The position numbers and the translations under genes are program-made. A DNA stretch of 37,223 nt. Origin: DASSFZ01 sp036514635. GTDB taxonomy: Bacteria; Chloroflexota; Anaerolineae; Fen-1058. Location: the NCBI GenBank assembly GCA_036514635.1, contig DATBWU010000258.1, positions 1 to 37,223 of the forward strand, given 5' to 3'. Of the stretch, positions 8,163 through 15,706 are shown piece by piece. The notes beneath the pieces were generated by a model. It did not search any database and was not told the DNA's origin. It saw only the letters and a program-made list of their open reading frames with translations. Numbering within the stretch: position 1 is the stretch's first letter; the number at the start of each line of letters is the position of its first letter.

Positions 8163-8304
8163 GCCCGACGATGAATCGTCGGGCTAATCAAGAAAAGCCG
8201 GATCAATCCGGCTGAAGCGACAAACAGCCTGCTTCAGCAGGCTTCGCTTTTTCAGCCCGGTGATTCATCACCGGGCATTGCCCACGAATTACCGAATGCT
8301 CTCA
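8163..8304. mobile_element. Inverted, partly degraded copy of the hairpin element
   Basis: Four hairpins (8163-8184, 8196-8213, 8226-8243, 8255-8276) and one terminal repeat, AATTACCGAATGCTCTC (8287-8303), 10 bases after the last hairpin. This is the spacing found, in inverse orientation, at the left end of the element at 1519-1682. The other terminal repeat is not recognisable. It occupies most of the gap 7958-8341; the remainder shows no gene. Confidence 0.65.
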
Positions 8305-8341
8305 TGAGTCAACGAAGCCGGCCGGGGAGGGATGGAGAAAG

Positions 8342-9523
8342 ATGATCGAAATCGAATTCTCTGTGCTGGTCGCCAACCGAGAGGATGCCGATCGTTTGCG
8401 ACCGCTACTCGACGCTTTCGAAAAACAAAAGCACGTGAAAGTGAAGATCACTCCGATCCTCTGGAGCGAAGGCTGGTCGGAGATCGCCAACATCGCGATC
8501 TACGGTCACGGGCCAGACGTTTCCGAAGTCGGGACGACCTGGATCAGCAGTGTCGCCGCCCTGAACGCCTTGCGGCCCTTCAGCGCAGACGAAATCCGAT
8601 CGCTGGGCGGTGCGAGCGCTTTTTTAACGGCCTCCTGGCGCACAGGTATCCGGATTGGCGGCAACCGGGTGTGGGCTATCCCCTGGTTGATTCATTCGGC
8701 ACTGCTCTACTATCGGAAGGACTGGTTGGAGCAGGCCGGCATCTCCGATGCCGGGGCAGCATTTGCCGACGCCACTGCCCTGGAGCAGACGCTACAGCGC
8801 CTTTACGACAACGGCATTCCTCATCCACTGAGCCTGACCACGCACCGCCTTGCGACTGCCATCCACGAAGCCGCGACCTGGATCTGGAATGCCGGGGGCG
8901 ACTTTCTGAGCGCCGATGGCAAGCAAGTGCTCTTCAATCAGCCCGAGGCCATGCGGGGCTTGCATGCCTTCTTCTCGCTGCGCCGTTTCATCGCCCCACC
9001 GACCACGCCTCCTCGCACCCCGGTGGACCATTTCCTAAACGGAGATACCGCCGTGGCGCTCGGCAGCCCGTGGATTGTCTTCCATCACCAAGAACTGCCC
9101 CTGGCGAAGCACATCGGCGTTGCTCCGCTCCCCGGCGTGGCCTTCATCGGCGGTACCAGCCTGGTGATTTGGACCCATTCTCCAGAGACCACGGCTGCGC
9201 TCGAACTGGTGCGCTTCCTGAACAGCCAGCCCTATCGGCCGGCTAGTCTGCACCAGAGCCTTTTCCCTGCTCACCAAGAAGCCCTGAACGCGTTCGCTGC
9301 GCAGGATACACTGTATCGGAATGCACTGGCAGCCCTGCTTAAAGGACGCTCCTTCCCGGCCGTTCGATTATGGGGTTCCATCGAGAGCAGGCTCATCGAC
9401 GCGCTTACTACCACCTGGGCCGAAGTCTTGGCCGACCCGGCCTCGAACATCGATCGGAGCTTGCAGCGCCATATCGACCCGGTGGCTCAATGGCTGAACC
9501 GGACACTTCCGTCCCGGTTCTGA
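8342..9523 (+). CDS. Solute-binding-protein homologue without signal peptide
   Basis: 393 residues from the ATG at 8342, behind GGAG 5 bases upstream. The sequence resembles family-1 extracellular sugar-binding proteins: RPLLDAFEKQKHVKVKITPILWSEGW, GPDVSEVGTTW, VWAIPWLIHSALLYYRKDWLEQAGI, then FLNGDTAVALGSPW. Unlike true ABC binding proteins it begins MIEIEFSVLVANRED, already the first beta strand, with no signal sequence or lipobox. No in-frame start upstream restores one. No permease or ATPase genes are adjacent. It may be a cytoplasmic sugar sensor or a relic. Its stop is 15 bases from the beta-mannosidase gene, so a link to mannosides or similar glycosides is likely. Confidence 0.75.
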   Translation: MIEIEFSVLVANREDADRLRPLLDAFEKQKHVKVKITPILWSEGWSEIANIAIYGHGPDVSEVGTTWISSVAALNALRPFSADEIRSLGGASAFLTASWRTGIRIGGNRVWAIPWLIHSALLYYRKDWLEQAGISDAGAAFADATALEQTLQRLYDNGIPHPLSLTTHRLATAIHEAATWIWNAGGDFLSADGKQVLFNQPEAMRGLHAFFSLRRFIAPPTTPPRTPVDHFLNGDTAVALGSPWIVFHHQELPLAKHIGVAPLPGVAFIGGTSLVIWTHSPETTAALELVRFLNSQPYRPASLHQSLFPAHQEALNAFAAQDTLYRNALAALLKGRSFPAVRLWGSIESRLIDALTTTWAEVLADPASNIDRSLQRHIDPVAQWLNRTLPSRF

Positions 9524-9538
9524 TGACTCTGGCCGGGG

Positions 9539-12013
9539 ATGGAGGTTCTCATAAACATCATGCCTCAATCTCTCAATGGACAGTGGCAGTTAAGGAAGAT
9601 CGGGAGCGACGAATGGCTCCCGGCTATCGTTCCGGGAAGTGTCCACACCGATCTGTTGGCGGCAGGCCGCATCCCGGATCCGTTTGTCGGCGATAACGAG
9701 AAGCGCGTGCAGTGGGTGGCCGAGCACGATTGGGAATACCGCCGCACGTTTGTCCTCGACCCACAACTGCCGGCCGGGATGCACATCCACCTGGTATGCG
9801 ACGGGCTGGACACGCTGGCGGAGGTGCGCCTGAACGGCGGAACGGTGGGCGCGGCGAAGGATATGTTTCATCCACACCGGTGGGAAGTGACGGATCTGCT
9901 GCGCGCCGGTGAGAACGAGATGAGTATCGTGTTCCGCTCACCCGTGCGCTACGTCGAGGCGCGCGAGCGCATCCGCCCGATGCCGGGCGTGGGCGTCTTT
10001 GTGATCAAGGGTGGCCCGCATCTGCGCAAAGCGCCCAGCCACTTTGGCTGGGATTGGGGGCCGATGCTGCCCACACTGGGGATTTGGCGCGACATCCGGC
10101 TGGAGGGCCACCGACTCGCGCGGCTCGACGATGTGCAGCTGCACCAGCAACACGTGAACGGGAGCGTGACGCTGTCAGCGGCTCTATCGACGCAAGCCTG
10201 GGAATCGGCGCCGCTGCGGGCGAGTCTGCGCCTGACTGCGCCCGGCGGTCGCACCCAAACCGCCGAGACGCCGGTGGATGCGGGCCGCGCGACGCTCGCC
10301 CTGAAGATCGAACAGCCACAGCTCTGGTGGCCGAACGGCCTCGGCGCGCAGCCCCTCTACCGCGCCGAGGTCGTCCTGCTGAATGGCGACGACGTGCTCG
10401 ACGCACGCCTCATGCAGATCGGTCTGCGCACCGTGGAATTGAACCAGCAGCCGGACGAGTGGGGGCGCTCGTTCACGTTCGTCGTCAACGGCGTGCCGAT
10501 GTTCGCCACGGGCGCTAACTGGATCCCGGCCGACTCCTTCCCGGCGCGGGTCACGCCTGCCCAACTGGAGCACCTGCTCCAATCTGCGGCCGACGCGCAC
10601 TTCAACATGATCCGCATCTGGGGCGGCGGCTACTACGAGGCCGAAACCTTCTACGATCTGTGCGATCGGCTGGGCCTGTTGGTGTGGCAGGACTTCATGT
10701 TTGCCTGCGCGGGCTATCCGTTCGACGATCCCGAATTCCTGGAGACCTTGCAGCACGAAGTGACGCACACCGTCCGGCGCTTGCGGCACCGGGCCTGCCT
10801 GGCGCTGTGGTGCGGCAACAACGAGATGGAGCAGGGTTGGGTGCAATGGGGCTGGAGCAAGCCCGAGAACGAAGACCTCAAGGCAGCCTACGATCGCTTC
10901 TTCCATCACCTTTTACCGTCTTGGGTGATAGACGAGGACCCGAACCGCCCGTACTGGCCCAGCTCGCCCTCCTCCGGCATGCCGTTCGTAGACCCTAACG
11001 GCGGCGCGGCGGGCGATGTGCACCAATGGGCAGTCTGGCACGCCCTGAAGCCCTTTGTCAATTACCGCGAAACCCAAGCCCGCTTCGTCAGCGAGTTCGG
11101 CTTTCAGTCTTTGCCCGCCCTCTCGACAATCGCTGCTTACGCCGAGCCGAGTGAATGGAACATGACTTCGTATGTCATGGAGCACCATCAGCGTCACCTG
11201 AACGGGAACGGTAAGATCGTCAACTATCTCACCAACCACTTCCGCCTGCCCAAGGATTTCCCGTCGCTGGTCTACCTCACACAGATTCTGCAGGCCGAAG
11301 CGCTGCGCACGGGTGTAGAGCATTGGCGACGGCATCCCGCGTGCAGCGGTACGTTGTACTGGCAACTGAACGACTGCTGGCCGGTGGCGTCCTGGTCCAG
11401 CATCGATTACTTCGGGCGTTGGAAGGCTGCTCATTACGCCGCGCGACGCTTTTACGCGCCAATCCTGCTGTCCGTCGCAGACGACGGCGAGCGGAGGGAC
11501 GTGTTCGTCACCAACGACACGCCGGCCGCGTGGCAGGGCGAGGTGCGCTGGTCGCTACAGACGCTGCATGGCGAGAGCCTGGTCGACGGCGAAGAGCGCG
11601 TGATCGCCTCGCCGCTCTCGACCACGCTGGTCAAGGCCCTGGACTTCACCGACCGCCTCACCGAGGAAAACCGCCGGCGAGTCGTGCTGGCCTGTGACCT
11701 GTGGCAGGCTGATCGGCATCTGGCGACATCGGTTACCCCATTCGTGCCCGACAAGCACCTGGAGCTGGAACCGCCGCAGATCGCCGTGGACATCCAGGCC
11801 GATAGCGAGCGGCTGACGATGCGGCTGCTGAGCCGATCGCTGGCCCGCTTCGTGGAATTGTCTCTGCGTGACATCGACGTCATCTTCAGCGACAACTATT
11901 TTGACCTCCCCGCCGGCCGGACGATAGCCGTCACCTGTTCGCTTCCCGATGGCTGGACGGCCGAGCACTCTCGTGAGGCACTCACCGTTCGCTCGCTGCG
12001 CGACTCCTACTGA
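9539..12013 (+). CDS. GH2 beta-mannosidase
   Basis: 824 residues. Family 2 glycosidase architecture: the sugar-binding jelly-roll begins LNGQWQLRKIGSDEW and includes PGSVHTDLLAAGRIPDPF, followed by an immunoglobulin-like domain and the TIM barrel with FNMIRIWGGGYYE. The acid/base is Glu429 in LWCGNNEMEQGW and the nucleophile is Glu519 in RFVSEFGFQSLP, the pattern of beta-mannosidase (EC 3.2.1.25), which releases terminal beta-linked mannose. No signal peptide, so it acts in the cytoplasm. The start is uncertain: the ATG at 9539 has no clear ribosome-binding site, and the in-frame ATG at 9560 has GGAGG 14 bases upstream. It follows the binding-protein homologue closely and is probably co-transcribed with it. 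Confidence 0.9.
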   Translation: MEVLINIMPQSLNGQWQLRKIGSDEWLPAIVPGSVHTDLLAAGRIPDPFVGDNEKRVQWVAEHDWEYRRTFVLDPQLPAGMHIHLVCDGLDTLAEVRLNGGTVGAAKDMFHPHRWEVTDLLRAGENEMSIVFRSPVRYVEARERIRPMPGVGVFVIKGGPHLRKAPSHFGWDWGPMLPTLGIWRDIRLEGHRLARLDDVQLHQQHVNGSVTLSAALSTQAWESAPLRASLRLTAPGGRTQTAETPVDAGRATLALKIEQPQLWWPNGLGAQPLYRAEVVLLNGDDVLDARLMQIGLRTVELNQQPDEWGRSFTFVVNGVPMFATGANWIPADSFPARVTPAQLEHLLQSAADAHFNMIRIWGGGYYEAETFYDLCDRLGLLVWQDFMFACAGYPFDDPEFLETLQHEVTHTVRRLRHRACLALWCGNNEMEQGWVQWGWSKPENEDLKAAYDRFFHHLLPSWVIDEDPNRPYWPSSPSSGMPFVDPNGGAAGDVHQWAVWHALKPFVNYRETQARFVSEFGFQSLPALSTIAAYAEPSEWNMTSYVMEHHQRHLNGNGKIVNYLTNHFRLPKDFPSLVYLTQILQAEALRTGVEHWRRHPACSGTLYWQLNDCWPVASWSSIDYFGRWKAAHYAARRFYAPILLSVADDGERRDVFVTNDTPAAWQGEVRWSLQTLHGESLVDGEERVIASPLSTTLVKALDFTDRLTEENRRRVVLACDLWQADRHLATSVTPFVPDKHLELEPPQIAVDIQADSERLTMRLLSRSLARFVELSLRDIDVIFSDNYFDLPAGRTIAVTCSLPDGWTAEHSREALTVRSLRDSY

Positions 12014-12048
12014 TCTTGGCTCGTGTATGAAACAAGTGCATGGGGCCG

Positions 12049-12082
12049 AGGTGACCGGCACTTTCGAAAGTGCCGGTCACCT
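12049..12082. repeat. Perfect 34-base palindrome
   Basis: AGGTGACCGGCACTTTC followed directly by its exact reverse complement, with no loop. It lies 36 bases after the beta-mannosidase stop. It could act as a transcription stop or RNA stability element for that gene, or be an operator; no T-tract follows. Confidence 0.85.
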
Positions 12083-12154
12083 GATCGCCTCCTATGAGGA
12101 GAGGGGAGCGCGTGTCCCCCTTCGAGATGTGAACGATCACCAGCGAGATCCTTC

Positions 12155-12182
12155 TTGGCAACTGGAGCGTTGGCGCTATAAT
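12155..12182 (+). promoter_or_regulatory. Promoter of the PTS HPr/EI/EIIA operon
   Basis: TTGGCA (12155-12160), 16-base spacer, perfect TATAAT (12177-12182). Transcription would begin near 12189, giving an untranslated leader and a small reading frame before HPr. Confidence 0.75.
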
Positions 12183-12224
12183 GCTAATCTACAGTAGCTC
12201 GTCAATGTAACGGAGACTGACAAC

Positions 12225-12323
12225 ATGCCCAGTTCGGTCTTTTTCGGTTCAGCGCGGCAGGCTCGCCTGGAAGCGAAGGAAACCCTGCCCGACCTCTCGT
12301 GCAAGGGGATCATCACAACTTGA
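12225..12323 (+). CDS. Putative 32-aa leader peptide overlapping the HPr start
   Basis: ATG at 12225 with GGAG about 9 bases upstream; the frame ends in TGA at 12321-12323. That stop overlaps the proposed TTG start of HPr (12320-12322) as TTGA. The peptide (MPSSVFFGSARQARLEAKE, then TLPDLSCKGIITT) resembles nothing I know. Its position right after the promoter, its ribosome-binding site and the overlapping stop/start suggest translational coupling that feeds ribosomes to the weak TTG start. It may have no function as a peptide. Confidence 0.4.
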   Translation: MPSSVFFGSARQARLEAKETLPDLSCKGIITT

Positions 12324-12601
12324 CCGCAACACGCGAAATCGTCGTGCGCCACACAGTGGGTCTCCATGCTCGACCGGCGGCACAGTTCGTCAAAACGGCC
12401 ACGCGCTTCGCATCGAGCATCACCATCTCGAATCTTAGCAAGGGCACGCTACCGGCCAATGCCAAGAGCATCCTGAGCGTGTTGGCGGCCGCCGTCCAGG
12501 GGAACGAACAAATTCGTCTCAGCGCCGAAGGTGCGGACGAAGACGCCGCTATCGCAGCCCTATGTGAGTTAATCGACGGCAACTTTGGCGAACCAGAGTG
12601 A
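12320..12601 (+). CDS. ptsH: PTS phosphocarrier protein HPr
   Basis: 93 residues when started at TTG 12320, which has AAGGGG about 12 bases upstream; a GTG at 12299 has none. It carries the phosphorylation motif GLHARPAAQFVK with His16, matching the classical His15, and the regulatory-serine region LPANAKSILS (Ser50, equivalent to Ser46 of Gram-positive HPr). Whether an HPr kinase exists is unknown, and none is in the window. HPr takes phosphate from enzyme I and gives it to EIIA. Its stop overlaps the enzyme I start. This is the first full gene of a cytoplasmic phosphorelay that ends in the membrane permease at 15703-17484. Confidence 0.92.
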   Translation: MTATREIVVRHTVGLHARPAAQFVKTATRFASSITISNLSKGTLPANAKSILSVLAAAVQGNEQIRLSAEGADEDAAIAALCELIDGNFGEPE

Positions 12602-14352
12602 TGTCTATGGTCGCACAATCTCTTCAAGGGATCGCGGCCTCGCCGGGAATCGCTATCGGCCCGATCTTCCACTATCGCCCGCGCCGGGTGATGGCCGAAC
12701 ACTATCCCATCGATGACGTGGATGGCGAGATCGTCCGGCTGGAACAGGCGCTGGCCGAGGCCCGACGGGAACTGGACGCATTATCGATTCAAATGCGGGA
12801 CGGCATTGGCCCGCGTGAGGCCGCAATCTTTGAAGCCCACCGCATGTTCCTCGACGATCCCGAATTGCTTGGCCGGGTGTGGGCACGCCTCCAGACCGAT
12901 CGGGTCAACGCGGAATACGCCTGGCAGGAAGGCGCGCAGCATTACGCGGCCGCCCTGGAGGCGATCGGCGACAACCATCTCGCCGCGCGCGCCGCAGATG
13001 TGCAAGACGTAGCCCAGCGTGTGCTTCGCATCTTGAGCAACAAGACATCGCAGGTGGCGGGCCCCACAGAAGCCGCCGTCATTGTAGCCGACGATCTCGC
13101 ACCCTCCGATATCGTCGCGCTCGACAGGGCCAAGGCGATTGCATTCTGCACGGCCGGGGGCGGACCGACTTCGCACGCGGTGATTCTGTCGAAGGCGTTG
13201 GGCATCCCCGCGATAGTCGGCCTGGGCGATGCAGTGCGTCACGGCCCGGAAGGCGTTCGGGCCATCGTTGACGGCGCGAATGGCACGCTGCTGATCGACC
13301 CCGACGAGGCGACCATCGCGGAATATCGCCAGCGCGCCGAAGCGTTCCGGCAAATGCGTGATAGCGCCTTCGGAGTGGCCGATCAGCAGGCCGTGACGAC
13401 CGACGGCGTGCACGTCGAGGTGATGGCTAACATCGGGTCGGTTGAGGAAGCCGCGGCTGCCTTAGCGAGCGGGGCCGAGGGAGTCGGCCTGCTTCGCACC
13501 GAATTCCTGTACCTCGACCGCGACAACCCGCCGGACGAAGACGAGCAGACGGCGATCTACCGGGCTGTCTTCGAGATGATGGGGCAACGCCCCGTCGTCG
13601 TGCGGACACTGGATGTAGGCGGCGACAAGCCCGTATCTTATCTCAACATGCTTGTCGAGCTGAATCCGTTTCTGGGATTGCGCGGAGTGCGCCTGACCCT
13701 GGCCAGGCCCGACCTGTTTCGCACCCAACTGTGCGCGTTGCTGCGCTCAGGCGAAGGGCACAACCTGAGGATCGTGTTTCCGATGGTCGCCACTGTGGAG
13801 GATGTGATCGCCGCGCGGCGCTATGTCGATGAAGCGCGTGCATCGCTTGACGCGCGCGGCCTGCGCTACGCGCGCCAATGCCAGGTCGGCATTATGGTCG
13901 AGGTACCTTCAGCAGCCGTGATCGCCGACACGCTGGCGGAGGTGGTCGATTTCTTCAGCATTGGCACAAACGACCTGGCGCAATACACTCTGGCGGCGGA
14001 CCGAACGAACGCGGCTGTCTCGCCGATGGCGGATGCGTTCCATCCGGCGGTGCTGCGTCTGATCGGCATGGTCATCGAGGCGGCGCACGCACGCGGACGC
14101 CGGGTAGGCCTGTGCGGCGAGCTGGCCGGTGAGCCTTTGGCTGCGCCGGTTCTGCTGGGACTCGGCTTGGATGAATTCAGCATGGGCCTTCGATCGATAC
14201 CGCTGGTCAAGCAGGCCATACGGCGCTTCAGCACGGAGCAGGCCGGGTCGATCGCACGGCGTGCGCTGAGCCTGCGGACCGCGAGCGAGGTGCGCGCGTA
14301 CTTGACTTCGGTCGCAAGCCAGGTGGGGGACCGGCCCAATGAATCCCGGTGA
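12601..14352 (+). CDS. ptsI: PTS enzyme I (PEP-protein phosphotransferase)
   Basis: 583 residues from the ATG at 12601, overlapping the HPr stop as TGATG; an ATG at 12607 is also possible. The N-terminal swivelling domain ends in GGGPTSHAVILSKALGIPA with the phospho-acceptor His192. The PEP-binding barrel has GVGLLRTEFLYL, TLDVGGDKPVSYLNM, LNPFLGLRGVRLTL and FFSIGTNDLAQYTLAADR. The active-site Cys505 is in GLCGELAGEP. All catalytic elements are present, so it should use PEP to phosphorylate HPr. It is of standard length. Its operon carries only mannose-family components, so the relay looks dedicated to one substrate class rather than being a general PTS. Confidence 0.95.
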   Translation: MSMVAQSLQGIAASPGIAIGPIFHYRPRRVMAEHYPIDDVDGEIVRLEQALAEARRELDALSIQMRDGIGPREAAIFEAHRMFLDDPELLGRVWARLQTDRVNAEYAWQEGAQHYAAALEAIGDNHLAARAADVQDVAQRVLRILSNKTSQVAGPTEAAVIVADDLAPSDIVALDRAKAIAFCTAGGGPTSHAVILSKALGIPAIVGLGDAVRHGPEGVRAIVDGANGTLLIDPDEATIAEYRQRAEAFRQMRDSAFGVADQQAVTTDGVHVEVMANIGSVEEAAAALASGAEGVGLLRTEFLYLDRDNPPDEDEQTAIYRAVFEMMGQRPVVVRTLDVGGDKPVSYLNMLVELNPFLGLRGVRLTLARPDLFRTQLCALLRSGEGHNLRIVFPMVATVEDVIAARRYVDEARASLDARGLRYARQCQVGIMVEVPSAAVIADTLAEVVDFFSIGTNDLAQYTLAADRTNAAVSPMADAFHPAVLRLIGMVIEAAHARGRRVGLCGELAGEPLAAPVLLGLGLDEFSMGLRSIPLVKQAIRRFSTEQAGSIARRALSLRTASEVRAYLTSVASQVGDRPNESR

Positions 14353-14779
14353 CCGCTCCCCTTCCGTCGGCGTCGTGATTGCCGCGCATGGCGATCTGGC
14401 GCACGCTCTGCGCCGGAGTGCAGAGATGATCGTCGGCGAGCAAGACAGCGTGGCGACGGTGGCACTCAATTCGCAAGATAGTCCCGACCATCTCCGGGCG
14501 GCCATTCGCGAGGCGATCGGCCAGGTCGATCGCGGCGCGGGCGTTATTGTTTTCGTCGACTTGTTCGGCGGCACGCCGGGCAATGCCGCCGCGCTGAGTA
14601 TTGGATCGCATCGCGCGCGGATCGTATCCGGCGTCAACCTGCCCATGTTGCTGGAAGTGTTGCTGGCGCGAAGCACGCTCGCGCTGGAAGCGCTGGCCGC
14701 GCTTGCGCTGGAAATCGGCGTGAAGAGCATCGCCGAGATCAGCGCCGAAGGGCAGGCGCAGGCCTCGACAACCGATTGA
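14339..14779 (+). CDS. PTS EIIA, mannose (AgaF/ManX-A) family
   Basis: 146 residues; the ATG at 14339 overlaps the end of enzyme I by 14 bases, with GGGGG upstream. SVGVVIAAHGDLAHAL contains the phospho-acceptor His17. VFVDLFGGTPGNAAALS and RIVSGVNLPMLLEVLL are the two other conserved motifs of the EIIA-man fold, which is a free-standing homodimeric protein here instead of being fused to EIIB. It passes phosphate from HPr to EIIB. Its stop codon (14777-14779) lies within the -35 hexamer of the next promoter, so the downstream EIIB and EIICD genes can be expressed separately from this operon. Confidence 0.92.
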   Translation: MNPGDRSPSVGVVIAAHGDLAHALRRSAEMIVGEQDSVATVALNSQDSPDHLRAAIREAIGQVDRGAGVIVFVDLFGGTPGNAAALSIGSHRARIVSGVNLPMLLEVLLARSTLALEALAALALEIGVKSIAEISAEGQAQASTTD

Positions 14780-14803
14780 CAATCCCCGGCCATCCGTTAT
14801 AAT
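14776..14803 (+). promoter_or_regulatory. Consensus promoter of the riboswitch-EIIB-EIICD transcript
   Basis: Exact TTGACA (14776-14781), 16-base spacer, exact TATAAT (14798-14803). Start of transcription is expected near 14810, some 15 bases before the riboswitch. The -35 box overlaps the EIIA stop codon. Confidence 0.85.
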
Positions 14804-14825
14804 CACGCCCAATCGAGCCTATTAA

Positions 14826-14984
14826 CCTTCGGGGCAGGGTGAGCAGTTCGTTCGGCGAGCTGCAATTCCCGATCGGCGGTATAGCCCGCGAGTCTCGCAT
14901 GAGACATGATCCGGTGACGTCCGCACTGCGCCGCGCAGTGTGAGCGAACTCCGGGGCCGACGGTATAGTCCGGATGAAAGAAGG
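14826..14984 (+). promoter_or_regulatory. FMN riboswitch (RFN element)
   Basis: Conserved blocks appear in the right order: CTTCGGGGCAGGGTGA (from 14827), AATTCCCGATCGGCGGTA (from 14864), TAGCCCGCGAG, then ATCCGGTGACGTCCG, and finally GGGGCCGACGGTATAG with TCCGGATGAAAGAAGG (to 14984). The closing helix P1 is CCTTC (14826-14830) with GAAGG (14980-14984). Variable stems P2 (GCAG..CTGC) and P5 (ACTGCGC..GCGCAGT) sit where the family tolerates length change. The element binds FMN and in most bacteria lowers expression of riboflavin synthesis or transport genes when FMN is plentiful. Here the first gene downstream is PTS EIIB. Bases 14827-14836 are also complementary to the 5' side of the terminator, providing an antiterminator. 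Confidence 0.95.
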
Positions 14985-15021
14985 CGAACCGCACCGGTGC
15001 GCGTGTGCGCCCGCTTGTTTG

Positions 15022-15058
15022 CCCCGAAGTCGAAATCGATTCGACTTCGGGGTTTCTT
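15022..15058 (+). terminator. Intrinsic terminator, expression platform of the FMN riboswitch
   Basis: A 13-bp perfect stem (CCCCGAAGTCGAA, 15022-15034, with TTCGACTTCGGGG, 15040-15052), a 5-base loop, then TTTCTT. It lies 37 bases after the aptamer and before the EIIB gene. The alternative pairing is 15020-15029 (TGCCCCGAAG) with aptamer bases 14827-14836 (CTTCGGGGCA). The two folds exclude each other, the usual logic of FMN-dependent attenuation. Confidence 0.92.
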
Positions 15059-15214
15059 GTGAGGCGGACTGATTGCGCCTGCCTGTTCCCCCTTTCCCCG
15101 AAGTGAAGCCAACGTCAGTACCAGATAAACCGATTGGTCATGCCAAGTGACACTCAATCTACCATCCCCGACGAGCACGCCGCCTTGAGCGCTCTAACAA
15201 AGGAGGTGAGCGCC

Positions 15215-15706
15215 ATCAAGGATTTTGGGCTGGTTCGAATCGATGATCGCCTGATCCACGGTCAGGTGATCATCGTGTGGCGCAGGCACCGGACCTTTAC
15301 GCGCATCGTCATCGTGGACGACGGCGTAGCCGCAGACCCGTTTATGCAAGAGGTGCTGAAAATGGCCGCGCCGCCCGATCTGCAGGTCGAGGTGTATTCG
15401 GTCGCGCAAGGCATCGCGGTGTTGACCCAAGATCGGGTCGATCGGGAAACGACGATGGTGCTGGTGCGATCGCCGCAGGTCGCCCGGCAACTCTTCGACG
15501 GAGGGGTGATCTACCGCGCGCTGAACGTCGGCGGACTGGGCCTCGCGCCGGGGCGCAAGAACGTGTTCAAGAGCATCTCCATCTCGGACGATGAAATCGC
15601 GATCCTCAAGTACCTGATGGAGAACGGAGTAGACATCGCCTTCTACAGCGTGCCCGGCGAGAAGCCCAAAATGCTGGGCGACCTCATCCATAGGGGGAAC
15701 AGATGA
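15215..15706 (+). CDS. PTS EIIB, mannose/sorbose family, under FMN riboswitch control
   Basis: DFGLVRIDDRLIHGQVIIVW holds the phospho-acceptor His of IIB-man/sor proteins. It takes phosphate from EIIA and gives it to the substrate bound by EIIC/EIID. The start is unusual. A perfect AAAGGAGGTGA (15199-15209) sits 8 bases before an ATC at 15215; starting there gives 163 residues, the usual family length, and puts the active His at position 15 as in classical IIB proteins. The in-frame ATG at 15140 has no ribosome-binding site and would add 25 residues of AT-ending codons. A GTG at 15206 abuts the ribosome-binding site. An AUC start is therefore proposed, but 15140 cannot be excluded. The stop overlaps the EIICD start as ATGA. 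Confidence 0.88.
   Translation: MKDFGLVRIDDRLIHGQVIIVWRRHRTFTRIVIVDDGVAADPFMQEVLKMAAPPDLQVEVYSVAQGIAVLTQDRVDRETTMVLVRSPQVARQLFDGGVIYRALNVGGLGLAPGRKNVFKSISISDDEIAILKYLMENGVDIAFYSVPGEKPKMLGDLIHRGNR

Noticed and set aside
14985..15021. GC-rich inverted sequence (GCACCGGTGCG) after the riboswitch as a separate terminator
   Set aside because: Short stem without a T-tract; the 15022-15058 hairpin is far stronger and has the T-run.
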